64,000 nucleotides of DNA from Latrodectus hesperus (lineage: Eukaryota; Arthropoda; Arachnida; Araneae; Theridiidae), in the NCBI GenBank assembly GCA_037975125.1, contig CM075855.1, positions 81,653,085-81,717,084 on the forward strand. The letters run 5' to 3'. Made by a program: the position numbers and the translations under genes. Of the stretch, positions 1-13,800 are shown one piece after another (position 1 is the first letter of the stretch; each line of letters starts with the position of its first letter). Below the pieces are notes generated by a model. The model saw only the letters and a list, made by a program, of their open reading frames with translations. It was not told the origin of the DNA and did not search any database.

Positions 1-150
1 CGAATGGGCTTTTTGCCTCGAAAGCTCTTCGATGAAGTTTTGTTGAATGGCTCTCGCGCTGGCATTGGTTGATAGCACAGCATTGAGATATGCAGCAATT
101 TGTGAATGGGTTGCACGTTTATTGAATCTCGTCAGTGATCGTTAGTCTTG
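1..150 (-). pseudogene. Tc1-like transposase helix-turn-helix fragment
   Basis: Minus-strand translation of about 130 to 1 gives a stretch containing ATHSQIAAYLNAVL followed by SARAIQQNFIEE. This resembles the second helix-turn-helix of Tc1-family transposases, which contacts the terminal inverted repeats. The rest of the copy would lie left of the window. It appears distinct from the neighbouring copy at 340-1010, because it is an N-terminal segment lying beyond that copy's catalytic region. Recognition is by sequence pattern only. Confidence 0.45.
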
Positions 151-339
151 TTCTTGCTTCATCTTTTTCCGGCCACAGCAATGTCGGAGAGTTAATGTTT
201 TACAGGATTCTCTATATTCACTGTACACTCATGAAATTGTTGTAGGTGAAAATCTAAATTTCATCGTTACCTCAGTGTTTCCAAATCCCATCCCATCTCG
301 ATTATGACAATATATTCAAACTCACTGAAATCTGAAGTA

Positions 340-1010
340 GGGGAATGTCACCGGCAGCCGCACATGATCCACGTAACGTTGGGTTGTCATAATGAAGGGA
401 ATACGAATTAGAAGTTACCTGGAATCATACGTTATGGTGACCCAAACCATGATGTTACGTGGAACATGAATCCACTTCGACGCCACATTCGTACGCGGTG
501 ATTATCAATGAAGAAACATAAGCGTGACTCATTTGAGAAGACGATTCTGTGCCACTCCATCATCGACATCGCTTTAATCGGACATCGTTCCAGACGTTGG
601 TGTCTATACTGTGGGGTCAATGTCAATCTTCTTAACAGACGCCAAGAACGCAAACCACTTGCAATCGACAGCAAATGGTTCTGTTCGATATGGGAGCATT
701 CAGGGTGTCTTGCATATGCTGCAAAATTTTGGTAGACGTGCTTTGTGGGTCCGTCACTACCTCCCGTCGGAAGCGTCGATCTACTCGATCCCACCAGCTG
801 CACCAGCACTCTGCAAACGTTATGAACCCTGCAAAAATTCTGATGATCCTCCCACTTTCGGGGTAACGATGACGCACCCACTGATTTCTCCACTATATTA
901 ATTACTATTACTTCTTGTAGAGCATGAAGGAATAATTTTAATTGTAGACGGACATCGGAAATAAGAAAAAAATTTTTTTTTCGACTTTTGTTAAAAAATA
1001 GAATTTGTTT
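340..1010 (-). pseudogene. Decayed Tc1-like DDE transposase
   Basis: The minus strand carries Tc1 hallmarks in order. An N-terminal DNA-binding part lies around 877-632 (with TDPQSTSTKILQHM). A change of reading frame follows, then the first catalytic block EWHRIVFSNESRL, where Tc1 enzymes usually have FSDESR. Next come RVRMWRR and, in a further frame, TTQRYVDHV. The frame changes and the D-to-N change in the first catalytic position mean it is inactive. No intact terminal inverted repeats were recognised. Confidence 0.65.
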
Positions 1011-1399
1011 AAAAATAGAATAGTAATTGCTCCGGTCACTGTTCATCAAGCAATGTTCGTCCAAAATACTTGAAAATTTAATGATTCATTCTCCCTATTA
1101 TAAATGCACGTGTCCAATATATATAATTTTATGATTTGAACTATACATCATTGGGAAAGTTTAATGAAAAATAAAATGTTATTGTTTCAAAATTTACTTA
1201 AAAATATTTTTTTTAAATTTGAAAATATTCCTTAGCATATAGCTTTTTAAAATTATAGGAAGTGTGGTCATTGCACGCGGTAAGATCATTTCTTTTATTC
1301 AATGTAATGTAATTTGATGAGAAGCTCATTTCTCAAAATTTCATGGTTTTTTTCTCAAAATGTTAATTTTTTTTTTAAAAATGTATAAAATTATTAAAA

Positions 1400-1404
<5 letters not shown>

Positions 1405-1488
<84 letters not shown>
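1405..1488. repeat. (AT)n microsatellite
   Basis: Uninterrupted AT dinucleotide run of about 84 bp. Confidence 0.95.
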
Positions 1489-1491
<3 letters not shown>

Positions 1492-2159
1492 AAGAACAGG
1501 ATATACTTTTAAATAAATTCGAACAAATTTTAGTTTTATATTTTTGACCACATTTTGAATAATAACATATTTATTATTGTTTCCAAAATTAATTTTATAT
1601 GCTCTTGCAATTTTGTGATGTTTTCAAATTTTCCTTACTGTTGAGAAAATGCACCTTATTTCTTGTACAGAAAATACATCGTATTTCTTGTGATCTGTAC
1701 TCTACATTTCTTTTGCTCCCATTTGTAAATAGAGTGATGATTGAACGAAGATTTTTATCTTCATTCACTCACTAATATACATTAATATGAGCCAGTGTCT
1801 ATAGAATAATCAAACTGAAAAATAAATATATTTTTTTTACACTACTAGTTTAAGCTTTCCTAATATTTGTAAAGAGTGCTTATATGTATGTGTTTTGCAG
1901 ATGATTTGTTGTTATAACTGAGTAACTCACCTGTGTTTGTGTAATCATATTTCTACAGACCATTTACGCAGCTGTTAGAAATTGATCAGATATCAGTAAA
2001 GGTAAAGAATTTCTTATTTCCTGATCATACTTGTTTGTTTTGTGAATAACATTTATTTTTATCCATGGTATAAAATATAAAATTAACTCACATAATTAAA
2101 TCAAAGATATTCGAATCAAAATTTTAAATGTAAAAAAAAAAGATTCTCAGAATACAAAG

Positions 2160-2344
<185 letters not shown>

Positions 2345-2770
2345 TTTGTATCTTGGTCTTACATTATATCAAATTATTTAACTCTTCCGAATCGCTTTGT
2401 TCTTATCAAAAATTTGTTATATATATTTTTAAAATTTATTTTTGCTGCATTTATTCTCATATTAATGTAGTAGGAGACCTCATATAATTTAGTATCAAAT
2501 TCAAGGTAAGAATATATAAGTATAATAACCCCTTCTAAATTATTAAATAATTATAAATAATTTTTACCCTAAATTTGGATTTGGAGCATTAAGTATTAAA
2601 TTTAATTTTTTTAATTATTAATGTTGTCTTAGGTAGTTAAGTTGCTAAACTTTAACAATGGAATTCTTAGCACATTTAAAGCTAAAATTACAATTATACT
2701 TCTGCACTATTTTCCTTTTATATCGATGTCATGAGTCCTATTCAGATGAATGAAAATAATTGAAAACGAA

Positions 2771-3838
2771 TTTTATATATCAGTATTTAGACATAAAAAA
2801 TATTTAGTATGTTTTACATTTTTTTAGTTCGGAAAAAAAATCAAAAATTGAAATTTTTGAGACGATTAAATGAATGCGTTAAATAGAAATCATTTTTGGA
2901 AACATATAAACGAACTGTGTTTAAAATCATTAGAGAGAACCATTGGAATTTTTAAAATTAAAAAACATAGAACAAACAGTACTGGATAACATTTATACTC
3001 ATAGAAATATTTTATTTATTATTAAGAACAATAATTCATTTTAAGAGAAAATGATTCTATTCTTAGTCTAAAATCACCTAATCTATTACTATCATGCTGT
3101 CTATCCGCGCTGCTGCAACTGTCAAATCTTTTGTGTTGATATTTCTTCTAAGGTAAATGACCATATTTCAGGATTCAGATTTCATGAGTTAACTTTACGA
3201 TCTGTCAAAGTCATGTAGAACTATTTCCTTTTCTGCTATAAGTGGTAGAGGACTATTAAAATTATGGACGATGTTCTCTGTGTATGTCTTTCATCGGTAT
3301 TAAAGCTTATGATAGTCTTGAAATCTCTACAAACGCGAACAGTAATGTTATGGTTGGATAAACTATAATCACACTAGCTATCAAAATTGCTGACATGGTG
3401 AAAGGCTTTATTTCTCTTACATTAGGCATAACATCTACATTACGTTAAAAAGTACCTATTAAATTTACATATGAGAAATATACAATAAGATTTTTCGTAT
3501 ATATTCATTGCATGCACTATTTGAAGCATTTACTTGGCACAAGATGGCCTTATTATATTTATCTATCTTGCATTTTAATTAAGTGATGAGTTGCTTTCCT
3601 ATTATAGTAATTTTAATGGGCAGTAATGCCAATATGATCAATAGTTTCCAATATGCATAATATAAAGGAGTTATATTAAAGTGATTATGGTTGACTATGA
3701 AAGATTTTGGAAGAAAATTGTAAACAAACGTTACGACATTAATCAGTTACGACGATACCATCAGCAGATGCCGCCGCTTCTACCTACACCAAAACTTGAA
3801 TAATGAAGTATCTTTAGTTAAATATTTTATAATAATAA
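2771..3838. repeat. Dispersed module B, copy 1
   Basis: This 1.07-kb unit recurs almost identically at about 21416-22481, with only scattered substitutions and single-base indels. Both copies begin at a T-run followed by ATATATCAG and end at ATAATAATAA, while the outside sequence differs, which defines the unit precisely. It has no convincing coding content. A short stretch near 3683-3810 could read as protein but copy 1 has an extra C there relative to copy 2. It is probably a non-autonomous mobile element or a recent segmental duplicate. Confidence 0.85.
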
Positions 3839-5743
3839 GATTTAAATGTACAAAATAAACAGATTAAATCATTTACCCATAACACTGTCATGCAAACCCA
3901 ATTCTAACCCAGGGAATACTTCCATTGATCATATGAAATGTATTTGTTTTTTTTTTTTTTTTTTTTTTTAATATTTTATTAAGTACTCATGTTATTCTTA
4001 TATTGCACACACTCGGTGTACTCAAGAATTGTAAAAATCTTTATGTATTTCTCTCTTGTATTGGCAAATCTTGTACAACTTTTCTTGAATTTTTCTCTAA
4101 CTCTCGGGAAGCTTAACGGAGTTAGGTAAGTGTGCTCCTGAAGCTATGTCTTCTCCATCTCTTAGGCAACTTCAACTTCTTCATTAGGTCCCAAAATTTT
4201 TTAATTAGTACAGAGGCAAATGACTTACAGATAGAAACCTCACAGCAAAATTTAGACCAAATCTTGGTAGGGAAATAATGTTTATTAAAGTATAAAAGAT
4301 ATTTTTAAATATAATTTGAAACAAGTTTTCCGTTATATCATTTCTTAGTTGTCACACACAATACACTAACTTTTGCGGCTAGTTTTTCAGGTACACTTAA
4401 CCTACATAGGATTGCACGTTTGCTCTGGAGCTCCATAAAACCTAATACTGTCTCTACTAACTTTTGCAATTGTTAACGAAATATTTTTAAGGCAGACATA
4501 AGTCTAAATAAAATGAAAAATTCATTCCAATGATATTAAAATTTTTGTAACACATTATTTTTTTCATGAAGCATTTTACTAAATCTGCGTTTATAGAATA
4601 CCTTAATACACAGGGCTGTAGTAATGAATTCATAATAAATTATTTTCTGTTTAGTAATAAGTGGTTCAGTTATTTTGTAATCAGTGCATTTTGAAACATC
4701 TTTCTTTTTCAATCCTGTTTTTAAATTTCTACCAATCCCTGGTTTAAAAGCCCATGTGTATGGGCTCTTAAACCTTGGATTTCATGTCTTTATTTTATTT
4801 ATATTTATTTAATATTTGCTTGGATTAGGCAGATCTCTGTATATAATGGAATTAGAAAAATATTAGAATAATAGTATCAGACAACATCTGATTTAAGGAG
4901 TATAAAACGCTAGGATTATGTAACATTTGTACTTTTTAATTAATCTTTTTTCTATGTTATTAAAAATCTGTAAAAGGCCAAGCCATTGTTTCCGATCATG
5001 AAGAAGCACGTTAGTCAGTTTCATTTCCATATTTAAAATATCAAAACTATGTACAATAAGAGTGTATATATCATATACATTGCGCGTGTGTTACGGTTTT
5101 CATAACTGTGCTTTTTAATTACTTTTAAAGTAAAATTTAAAAATATTAGATAAAGAAGTGTTAATATAAGATAAAAATTAATTTTGAATTTTTCTTTTTT
5201 TATTGAATACACATTGAAACTTAAAATGTTTGCTGATTAAGTGGAAAATATAAAGCAAATGATTTTCACCTAGAATTAAAAAACTAAGAATAAATTATTT
5301 AATACACACACATATACAGTACATTTTGCTTTATCTGAAAATTTACTCATTACGAAATGAATCTTTTTTTGAAACAATTAAGTTAAAGATTAACATAAAA
5401 CATGCAAAAATTTCTCCTTTTAATTAATAAATTAACAATCTATATTGTATCTAACGTTTACTTTTGAAAAACTAAGCAGATAAAAATTTTTTTAAAATTT
5501 TTTAATAAGAGGGATTTTACATTTGAACCATCTCAAAAACTTGAAAAAACTAAAAAAATTCCTTTTCGTGATTTCTCAATAAAAAGACTTACACAATTTT
5601 TCTTTTCCATTCTTCTTTTCGGAATAATTCAAAAATATATACATTCCACAATAGGCAACTAAAAGTTTCTAATTTCGAGTTAAATGTTTTGATTTTATTG
5701 ATTTTGGAGCTTAACACTCATTTTTTTCAACTCTTTTATTATG
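3839..5743. other. AT-rich spacer with poly(T)
   Basis: It contains a 23-bp T run at 3947-3969, which could be the tail of a retroposed element on the minus strand. No gene was recognised. Confidence 0.5.
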
Positions 5744-5901
5744 TCAGATTTTGGCAACAAGTAAATCTTTTTGTAATAATCTGCCATCACCCACTCCAAA
5801 CACACCAAGAACTGAGCGAAATGAGTGGGCTGTAACAAATGTACCATTAGTAATGCGAACCGCCCAGGACATTTTACCCACTCGAGTCTGACGTCTGAGC
5901 A
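5744..5901 (-). CDS. Candidate terminal exon of an unidentified host gene
   Basis: On the minus strand a pyrimidine-rich tract ending TTTTAATTTTAG is followed by 158 nt that read open from phase 1 for 51 codons, ending in TGA at 5746-5744. The predicted peptide includes KMSWAVRITNGTFVTAHSF and GVFGVGDGRLLQKDLL. The stretch is clearly more GC-rich than its surroundings and has codon-like texture. AATAAA occurs just after the stop. I do not recognise the family and see no upstream partner exon with confidence. It could instead be a fragment of an unrecognised transposable element. Confidence 0.35.
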
Positions 5902-8319
5902 CTAAAATTAAAAAGAAGCATATCTTTGAAAGAAATTATCAATTAGAATAATTTATACTTTTGCTTATTGATTGCACTTTCTAGCTCTGTATTTTCATAA
6001 AATTGCTCTTACTTTATGAGTATTTGAAAATTGAATCAATATAATTGACAAAAAATGAAAATAAATAATTTAATATATTTAAAAAAAAAAGGAATTTTAT
6101 TATTCACCAGTTTTTTAAACAAAAAATTAATTTGTCATATATATAATTGAAATTTCGTACACAATGATATAGTTTGGGTATGATGTTTCCGTGTTTCATC
6201 TGATTATACGTGATTAAACTTTCTTGCTGACCCTTTACTTTTTATCTAAATTTCAACGTTTACTATTGCATTGTTAAGAGTGATATTAAACTCATACCAA
6301 TTTTTGATGAAACTTTTTAATTATATATCAAATAAAGGATATGTTCAGTTTAATTAATTGTTCTAAGGCGTTAATATGTGAACACAAGTAAATTAGGTTT
6401 TAAATGATTCGCTATATGCATTATCACATTATAAAGATATTTTACTCTCAAATTATTCATATTATATATTGTTAATTTATTTAGAGTGAATTAATTTGCT
6501 CTACATAATGAGGGAAAGAAAAAACTCTATATTTTACAGTATTCAGAATACTTTGTTAAATATTTACAACAAATAATTATAATATCGAGAATATAGGGGA
6601 TAGAGAGAAAAATTTCTTATAAAAAATGTTATTGAACATTTTTTTTTATTTTTAAAAATGGATGAGATCATATTAATAACATGTCTAGAAGTGAGAAAAC
6701 CTTTTTCGTGAAAATTGTTTTTATGTGAGAATAAGGTCTTAAAAAGAGATTTATAAAAAATATTAAAAAGTATGTTAAATTTTTTCATTCAATAATTTAT
6801 ATTTGTTACACTCGAAGAATAAGTTGTTTAATATCACTGACATCACCAAATTGAAATACCAAAAATTCAAAAACGTTTTATGTCAAGAATGTTTATCACA
6901 CATGTATTTAGTACAAATTACACGTATGTATTACGAATGGGCTACTGGGAAGGATTTAGATATATTTAAAAAGCGCATTTAAAAAATAAAATTATTGTGC
7001 CCTCCCAAATCAGAAGCACAATAATTGGAAATGAGACATGTTTGTCATTCGATAAGTACAATTACTTCAAATTAACGGAATTTATGTTAATGAAAGAAGA
7101 CTTTATGGAAGAATGAAAAATTGTTGCGTAAATTATAAAGAGTACATGACAGTATTCCACACTTTTATGGTAGAGAAGACTAAGAATGAGGTACAGGTAG
7201 ACTTAGTGTATAAATGTATTATATATAATAGCAGAGAAAAGAAATTATTTTTAAACATTTAAGAGTTACCAAAGCGACAAATATTCGAATATAACCAGAA
7301 AATCGTGTGACCAGTTCATTTTCTTTCCTACCGTATCTGAAAAATCACATTTTTAAAAATTAAGGAAGAGTTTAAAGTTTCTTTAATCTTTTTCCCGATA
7401 TTTGGCATGAAATATTAATGATGTAAATTTTTCATTGCTTTACGTGCTCTAGTGATAGAACCACGAGTAAAAGTACTATCTTTCTTGATGAGGATTATGT
7501 GTGAGAATGTTTAATTTTGGGTATTTGCTTGCTCATCATTCAGGATGTGTGTGCATTTGAATTTACTTTTCATTTAGTTAAAAAATATTAATAAAACTTT
7601 GCAATTTCAATATATTGATTAATTGTGGTTTCATGAAAATGTATCTATAGGGCTATTTTAATTATACAATTTATGTTTGAATGCTATTAAGAGTTAATTT
7701 GCTGTCAAAAAATAAATAATATTCATTCGCAGCATTTTTAATTTCTTAAAATTTTATATCAATTTTAAAAAACGAGAAAAACAAGAGATTTTATAATAGA
7801 GAATAAATGTTGTGAATAATATACTTAAAGCATCCAAAAGGTAATTTACTAAAATTATCTGAAAGGCAATTTACATTAATATATAAAAAATACTGTAAGA
7901 GAAAATAAGAATAATAATAAAAGCAATTAATTATAATTTGATCTTATGAATGCCTTCAGACAACGTTATTTGTAAGGAACTTCTGAGGAAAAGTTTGTCT
8001 GCTTCTTCACATAAGAAATTTTGGAATGTTTGCCAATAGATACCTACAATATCAATTATCGTTAAAATTAAAGTATTTTCTTAAAAAGATTCATTAATTA
8101 TTCTCGTACTAACACACTCTTTTATGCAAATGCAGCTTTCAAAAACTTGCGACTTTTCCAAACAATTTTTTCTACGTTACCCACTTTGTTTTTTCTTTTA
8201 AACTATTATTTTTGTACTTTTTATATAACTTCAGAATTTTAATTAATTATAGTATGTTAACTTTTTTCAAATGTATAAATAGTTTGATCAGTTGACGTTC
8301 TATATGTTACTTTTTGATC
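5902..8319. other. AT-rich spacer
   Basis: No coding pattern, RNA gene or recognisable repeat seen. Short open frames here are what AT-rich sequence produces by chance. Confidence 0.5.
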
Positions 8320-8465
8320 ACGAGATCTAGTTCGGACGGGATATACAGTTTAAAATGGACTCTTAACCACTACGGAGATCCATTCCTGAGGCTGAAATCA
8401 AACAAACGAACTGTTAAATCGTCAGCCAGAGTATCAACCATTCGGCTCTGTCATTGATTGAAGTC
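8320..8465 (-). repeat. Diverged tRNA-derived SINE
   Basis: It matches the SINE at 18120-18240 in several blocks in the same order: ACAGTTTAAAATGGACT against ACGGTTTAAAGTGGATT, and CGAACTGTT in both. The tRNA-like B box is degraded here. It is assigned by similarity to that better-preserved copy. Confidence 0.5.
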
Positions 8466-8589
8466 ATCAGCGTATAGAGTATATATTCACATACCCAATT
8501 TATATTTTTAACGACTGCGAAGTGCCAGTTTGTTCTTCAAAGTGAATGATTAGTTTCAAATGCAGTTACTTTTGAACAATGTTCAGAGC

Positions 8590-8785
8590 CTGTTGAATAC
8601 AGGGCATGCGGGGCAGTTACACAGGGCCCCACATCAATGGGGCCTATGAAATAGAAAGATTATTCTACGTTGTCAATCGAATATAATCGCTTGCCAAATC
8701 AAATAGAAAGTTTGTTATTGTGAAACAGAGAAAGCCCCCAAAGAAGTTTTTGCCTCGGGCCCCAATTAGGCTGTGTCGTGGTATG
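8590..8785. repeat. GC-richer segment with repeated GGGCCCC motifs
   Basis: A locally GC-rich stretch carries CAGGGCCCCAC near 8621 and GGGCCCCAAT near 8758. This suggests the ends of a dispersed element. The family was not identified. Confidence 0.25.
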
Positions 8786-9419
8786 ACAATTAATCTTGTT
8801 GCATTATAAGTTATATTTACCAATTGCGTTTCATGTTCCTATTTACTATGTAGACATTTGTCCGGGATTGATGCTCGGGAGATTTATTTTTGAGTTTCTT
8901 CTTTTTTAACATTTAAACATGGCCCCACCATCCTTAAGCAATCGTCTAGAGGTAGATGTTTAAATGTAGAATATCGATATTATCTATCAGATTATCCGTC
9001 TCTCTTTAACGCGTAAGTGTTGAAATGAATTTTGGAAGATATAAAGAAATCTAATAAGTCATTGAATGATATGTTAGATTTGAGATAGAATTATTTTCAA
9101 GGGAGTTTTTTACATTTATGAAATAAATACTTCTACTTATACATGTTCATTGGTAAGAAAGTAAAGCAAATTTTATATTTATTATGTTTATTTATTTATA
9201 TTTCATGCATTTCCGCGTTTATATTCATCAGAAAACATTAACTTTCAAATTTGACTTATTCACTTGCATCATATTAGTTATTTTTAAAAATAAGCTGCAA
9301 AAATGAAATTATGTATATTTTTGAGAAATGAATTCTTGGCTATTATGTTATTATTTATAAAATAGAGGCATTTTTCTATATTTTTTCACTATTGAAAATG
9401 AAATCTCAGTTAAGGGCTG

Positions 9420-9780
9420 CGATATATAAAGCAACACCTCTAGGTACGGAATCTTCTTCTCTTCTTCTTCATAGAGTTGGGTTTGTATGTCATTGGGCAC
9501 TTCTGCTTTTATCAGCATTTTGTACCATTAACTCCAAACCCAATGTTTCCTAGTTCCAGTTGCTCGGGTCACCCACTTTATTAATAAAGTCCGATAACCC
9601 TTTAATGGAGTCTAGGTGTAACTCTCTAGTATGGATGATGCCTAAAGAAGTTAATCTAGGGAGGGCAAGAGCCTCACATTCGTATATGATATGCTCTGCC
9701 GTTTCCTCTTGCCTATGTCATTTCCAGCAGATAGGGTCTTGCTGAAACAGTCCCATCTGGTCAGAAAGTCAGTCATGCTA
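9420..9780 (-). pseudogene. LINE ORF2 C-terminal fragment
   Basis: The minus strand around 9740-9540 reads EETAEHIIYECEALALPRL followed by LGIIHTRELHLDSIKGLSDF. This resembles the C-terminal Cys/His segment found after the reverse transcriptase in R1/I-like arthropod LINEs. A stop codon interrupts the start of the fragment. No reverse transcriptase core is attached. Confidence 0.55.
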
Positions 9781-10470
9781 GTGATAGCTACCTGACTTTC
9801 ACCAGAAGAAGATGGTTTGGAGGTCATTTCTACCTCAAGTGAAGGATACATTGCTGTCCCTTTACTATATTGCCTCTGAGTTCCCTTGTCTTTTTCAGCA
9901 AAGTCTACTTCAGAGGTTTCACCTGCAAATGCAGAAAGGTTTGTTATTTCTTGTGTCTTTTCAGCCACAAGATAACAATTAATAAGCTCAGGTAATATAA
10001 GTCCACCCAGCATTGCCTGAGTTACTGGGCAAGGCAAATTACTTTAGAAGTTCGCCAGGCAACTAGAGGCTCCGTTAAGACACCATTACCGCGGTGCCAA
10101 ATAACCCTAGGCACGGGTCGCATAACACCAGGGTTTACGGGAGCTGGTTCACGGCCTCTGATTCCATATTCAAGGCTATCCTGTCATTCCTACAGGACAT
10201 TCGGCTATCCACCACCTGCCGACGTGCCTGGTGGCTGCTCAAGCCCCAGGAAGGTACGTATACCCACTGGTTCCAGGTAGGTACGGAATCAATTAAAGTA
10301 CGGATGGACTACTGAGGAAGGGCTACTCCATTTCTTGTGAACTATTTGCTCAAGTTCCTCTTTTAAACTCGCCGTGGTAGAGTCTGGAAACGCCCTCGAA
10401 TCAAATTTCAAATGTGTTCTGTTGTTGAGAGATCAAGAGAGAATGTAGGCCAAGGAAGAATATATATATA
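9781..10470. repeat. GC-richer block, probably transposon-derived
   Basis: This block has clearly higher GC than its surroundings and several chance open frames on both strands. None resembles a known protein and the composition changes abruptly at both ends. I take it as a dispersed repeat of unknown family rather than a gene. Confidence 0.3.
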
Positions 10471-10521
10471 TATTACAGAGCATGTGTAAGGTACAGGATA
10501 TGAACAAGTTGAAGTCAGGAG

Positions 10522-10875
10522 TTATCCTGTTGATAGCAAAAACTTAATATTCATTGAAGATAAGAGATTGTCGTTATTATCAGCACATAATTGACATATT
10601 ATTGGGCCACAAAAAATGCCCTGAATAAGAATAAGAAGTGACCTAAAATCATCAACAATTGCACCCAAAGTTATGATGCCATGTTGCCATACGTTGGCGA
10701 GTTTCACAATTGCTTCCAGACTGGATCGATCTCCACGTCCACCATTTCTGCCACAACAGGTACTGTGGATGTGTACAAGTGTGTGTCCATTGCTTTTCTT
10801 AACGTAACCTCTATGCTTCTGTCTCTCAGTCTGCTCTGTCTGTTGGAACTGTATCTTTTGACTATGTTTTGACAT
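10522..10875 (-). CDS. Unidentified 117-codon open frame
   Basis: An open frame reads from ATG at 10875 to a stop at 10522. The N-terminal half is polar with many Gln, Lys and Gly (QQTEQTERQKH). The C-terminal half is hydrophobic (LGAIVDDFRSLLILIQGIF) and could form one membrane segment. An overlapping open frame exists on the opposite strand, so neither is secure. It may be a host exon, a transposon fragment or chance. Confidence 0.2.
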   Translation of the reverse strand: MSKHSQKIQFQQTEQTERQKHRGYVKKSNGHTLVHIHSTCCGRNGGRGDRSSLEAIVKLANVWQHGIITLGAIVDDFRSLLILIQGIFCGPIICQLCADNNDNLLSSMNIKFLLSTG

Positions 10876-13800
10876 TCTTTAACTTACATGCGTTTCCTGA
10901 GACAAAACAAAATTTTTACTACGATTACCCTAAAACAAATAGCATTACGAAAATTGCAAATTCAACAAGTTCCTTCGCATATCTTATTCCAGCTGCATAT
11001 ATTTTACATCATTTACATAACTTGGAGAAATGCGTCTCTAAGGGAAATTTACGTAATTTTCTGACCACTTCTTGATGTGGCACTTTCAATGTCTCTTAGT
11101 ATATAAAAATAGTATACTAAAAATGGCATACATAATAACAAGTATGTCTTACGTATGTAAAATATGCCATTTTTAAACGTAATTAATTTAATACATAATT
11201 TGTTTTTCTGACATTTTGGATGAAAATTAAAAATGCATGAGCATTACATAAAAATAATTGACTGATTAACGAATGTTCTTTGGTTATTTCAAGTACTTAT
11301 TTAAAATCTGAAAAAAAAAGCAAAATTACTTTTATTTCTCTCTCGGCAAATATAAGACATATATATATATCTCCAAACTGTTGATTATCAATTTTAAATA
11401 TCGTGATTCTATATTCGATCAACTTATTGGAATGTAAAGTGCTTAATAGCGAACCTCAATTCGAAATATGTTTTGATAATAACTGTATAAATACTTATAA
11501 TCGTCCATTCAATATTTTGTTATGTTTAGAATCCCATGTTTTTGATGTTCGAAATCTTTTAATACTTATTTATGGAAAAAATTGTATGTAAATATTTAAC
11601 AGTATGCTAAAAATATTCAAGGATTGGCAGTGTTATTGTTTTTGCCTTTCTAATTGTTTGACTAAATAAGATGTGAAGACGAATACTTATTATCAAGTTT
11701 CTTTAAATTGCTCACCAATTCTTTGAAAAGTTAGGTCTTTTGGCTTTCTTTCTATAGAACTCATGTCAAAAGGCTTTGAGGAAGTAATTCCAATCATCCC
11801 GTAAAATTAACGATTACCTCAGCAGTTGGAGATTCTTTGACAAGTTCCTTAGAACATATTCCGGGAATTTATCCATGTAGCATGATTCAGCATGATTTTC
11901 AGACTTCTGTCTAAGTGCGGGCACTGAAAACTAATTGGATCAATGTTTTCCTCAATTTCTTATTTTTGTGAAAAACGAGTCTTAAATAAAATAAATCAAC
12001 TTTTCATAAATTTTATTTTTAAACATTTAAAAATAATCAAGTTTTGAAAATTTTTTAAATTTTATAAAACTGAAATAATTTAATTATTCAAAATTTTTGT
12101 TTGTTTATTTTACAGTTTTTTTTATCATACATAGTTGGTCAAATCTTTATGCCTCAAAATGTTTGATTACGATGGTATGTAATTTAAATAACTGTAATTA
12201 TGTTAACTTTTCATCACATAAATAACCACAAATTCTAAAATTTTGCTTACATTATTTATTTAATATCTAGAAGGGAGATTTTATAATACTTGAATATGAT
12301 ATCGGCAGTAAAAAATACTGTTTCAGTTTCATGTATAAAAAATATTTAAAGAATCTATATAGTGTCAGTCTATAGAAATTTAATAATCATTTTGTATGAA
12401 TGCAGAGAAATATCAAGAGTTTTATAGCTTAATGCAGCTGCATTAAGCAAATATGATGTTAAAGTTGCAGAGAAATTTGAGCATCATATAAGCTCACACA
12501 CAAGTGCAGCTGCATTAAACAAATAGTAAATTCAAGTTTTCCTTGCTTTTAAAATGCAAAGAGCTAAGTCAAAATCGTGTATTACTAGATCTTCTTTTGC
12601 CTTCGATCGATTTGTCCTTCCCTTATTCATGGTTTCAAGAAATTAACAAAGGAATTATTTTTGGCGAAATTTGTAAACGTAAATATTATAATATGAAGTT
12701 CAGCATTTGAAATGTTCCGGAGTTTCATAATTTTAAAGGTTCATTTTTACAAACCCTTTTGCTTTCGTCTAATTAATGCCTTGACTTAGAGATCTTCAGA
12801 ATAGAAGGATTCAAGCTCGTATTCATCCGTCATTGAAAATGGAATATTTATACTTTATTTATGTGTATACACATCTATAAGTTGAGAACTTGGGAATTTC
12901 ATAGCTTTGTTTCATTGAGATTCTTGAATACTCTTATTATCGATAGAAAAATTCTCATGAATGGCAAGACTTTGTTAATAGCGAAATCTTTGGGAGAGGA
13001 TGTTTGTTGTGGTTTCGAATTCACTTTAAGATGTAGGTTTCAATCTAATCAGCCATTGCCTTCCAAAATGATAACTAGGTGACAGACAAACAAACCAGAA
13101 TCTTGACGAACAAGCATTGATGAATCTTTTTTAGATGACAGTTTCCTTTATTTTATTAAAAGTACTTTTAAAAGAACATTTTATTGTGAATTTAGTTTTT
13201 AATTACCCAAAATTATTACATAATATATAGCTATAAATAAATTATACACATACCATGTATTACAAATTATAAAACCACAATAACTTTTATGATTTTTATC
13301 AAAAATATTATTAATTTTATGAAATTAAAATAAGTGGACGCAAATAAATGAAATTCGAAATATAAACAGATTATTCTTAAAGTTACTTAAAAATATTTAT
13401 TCATACATATTTTATTAATAATTTTGCTTTTTCCATTAAAATAACTATGATAAGTTTATAAGGTCAGAGTACTAAAAACAATTCTTTTACAAAACTTGCA
13501 AGATGTTGATTCACCATTTTTTAGGTAACTTCTTATACATAATCTTTCATTAAATTAATCAGGTTTGTGAATAAAATTTTGAGAATTTCATCACACTTAT
13601 TCATAATAATTACTTTCAATTCATACAGAATTGTATTGACAATTATCTGCATTAAACTGACGAGAGAGAGTTCTTCTAAAGTTCCTTAATGATTGGATGG
13701 TTAGGTCAAATAACAATCTCGTCAAAAGGAAAAAAAAATGACTGAATGTGTTAAAATGTTTCTTTGGCAGGAACAGTGAGCAAATAAAACGTATTACCAT

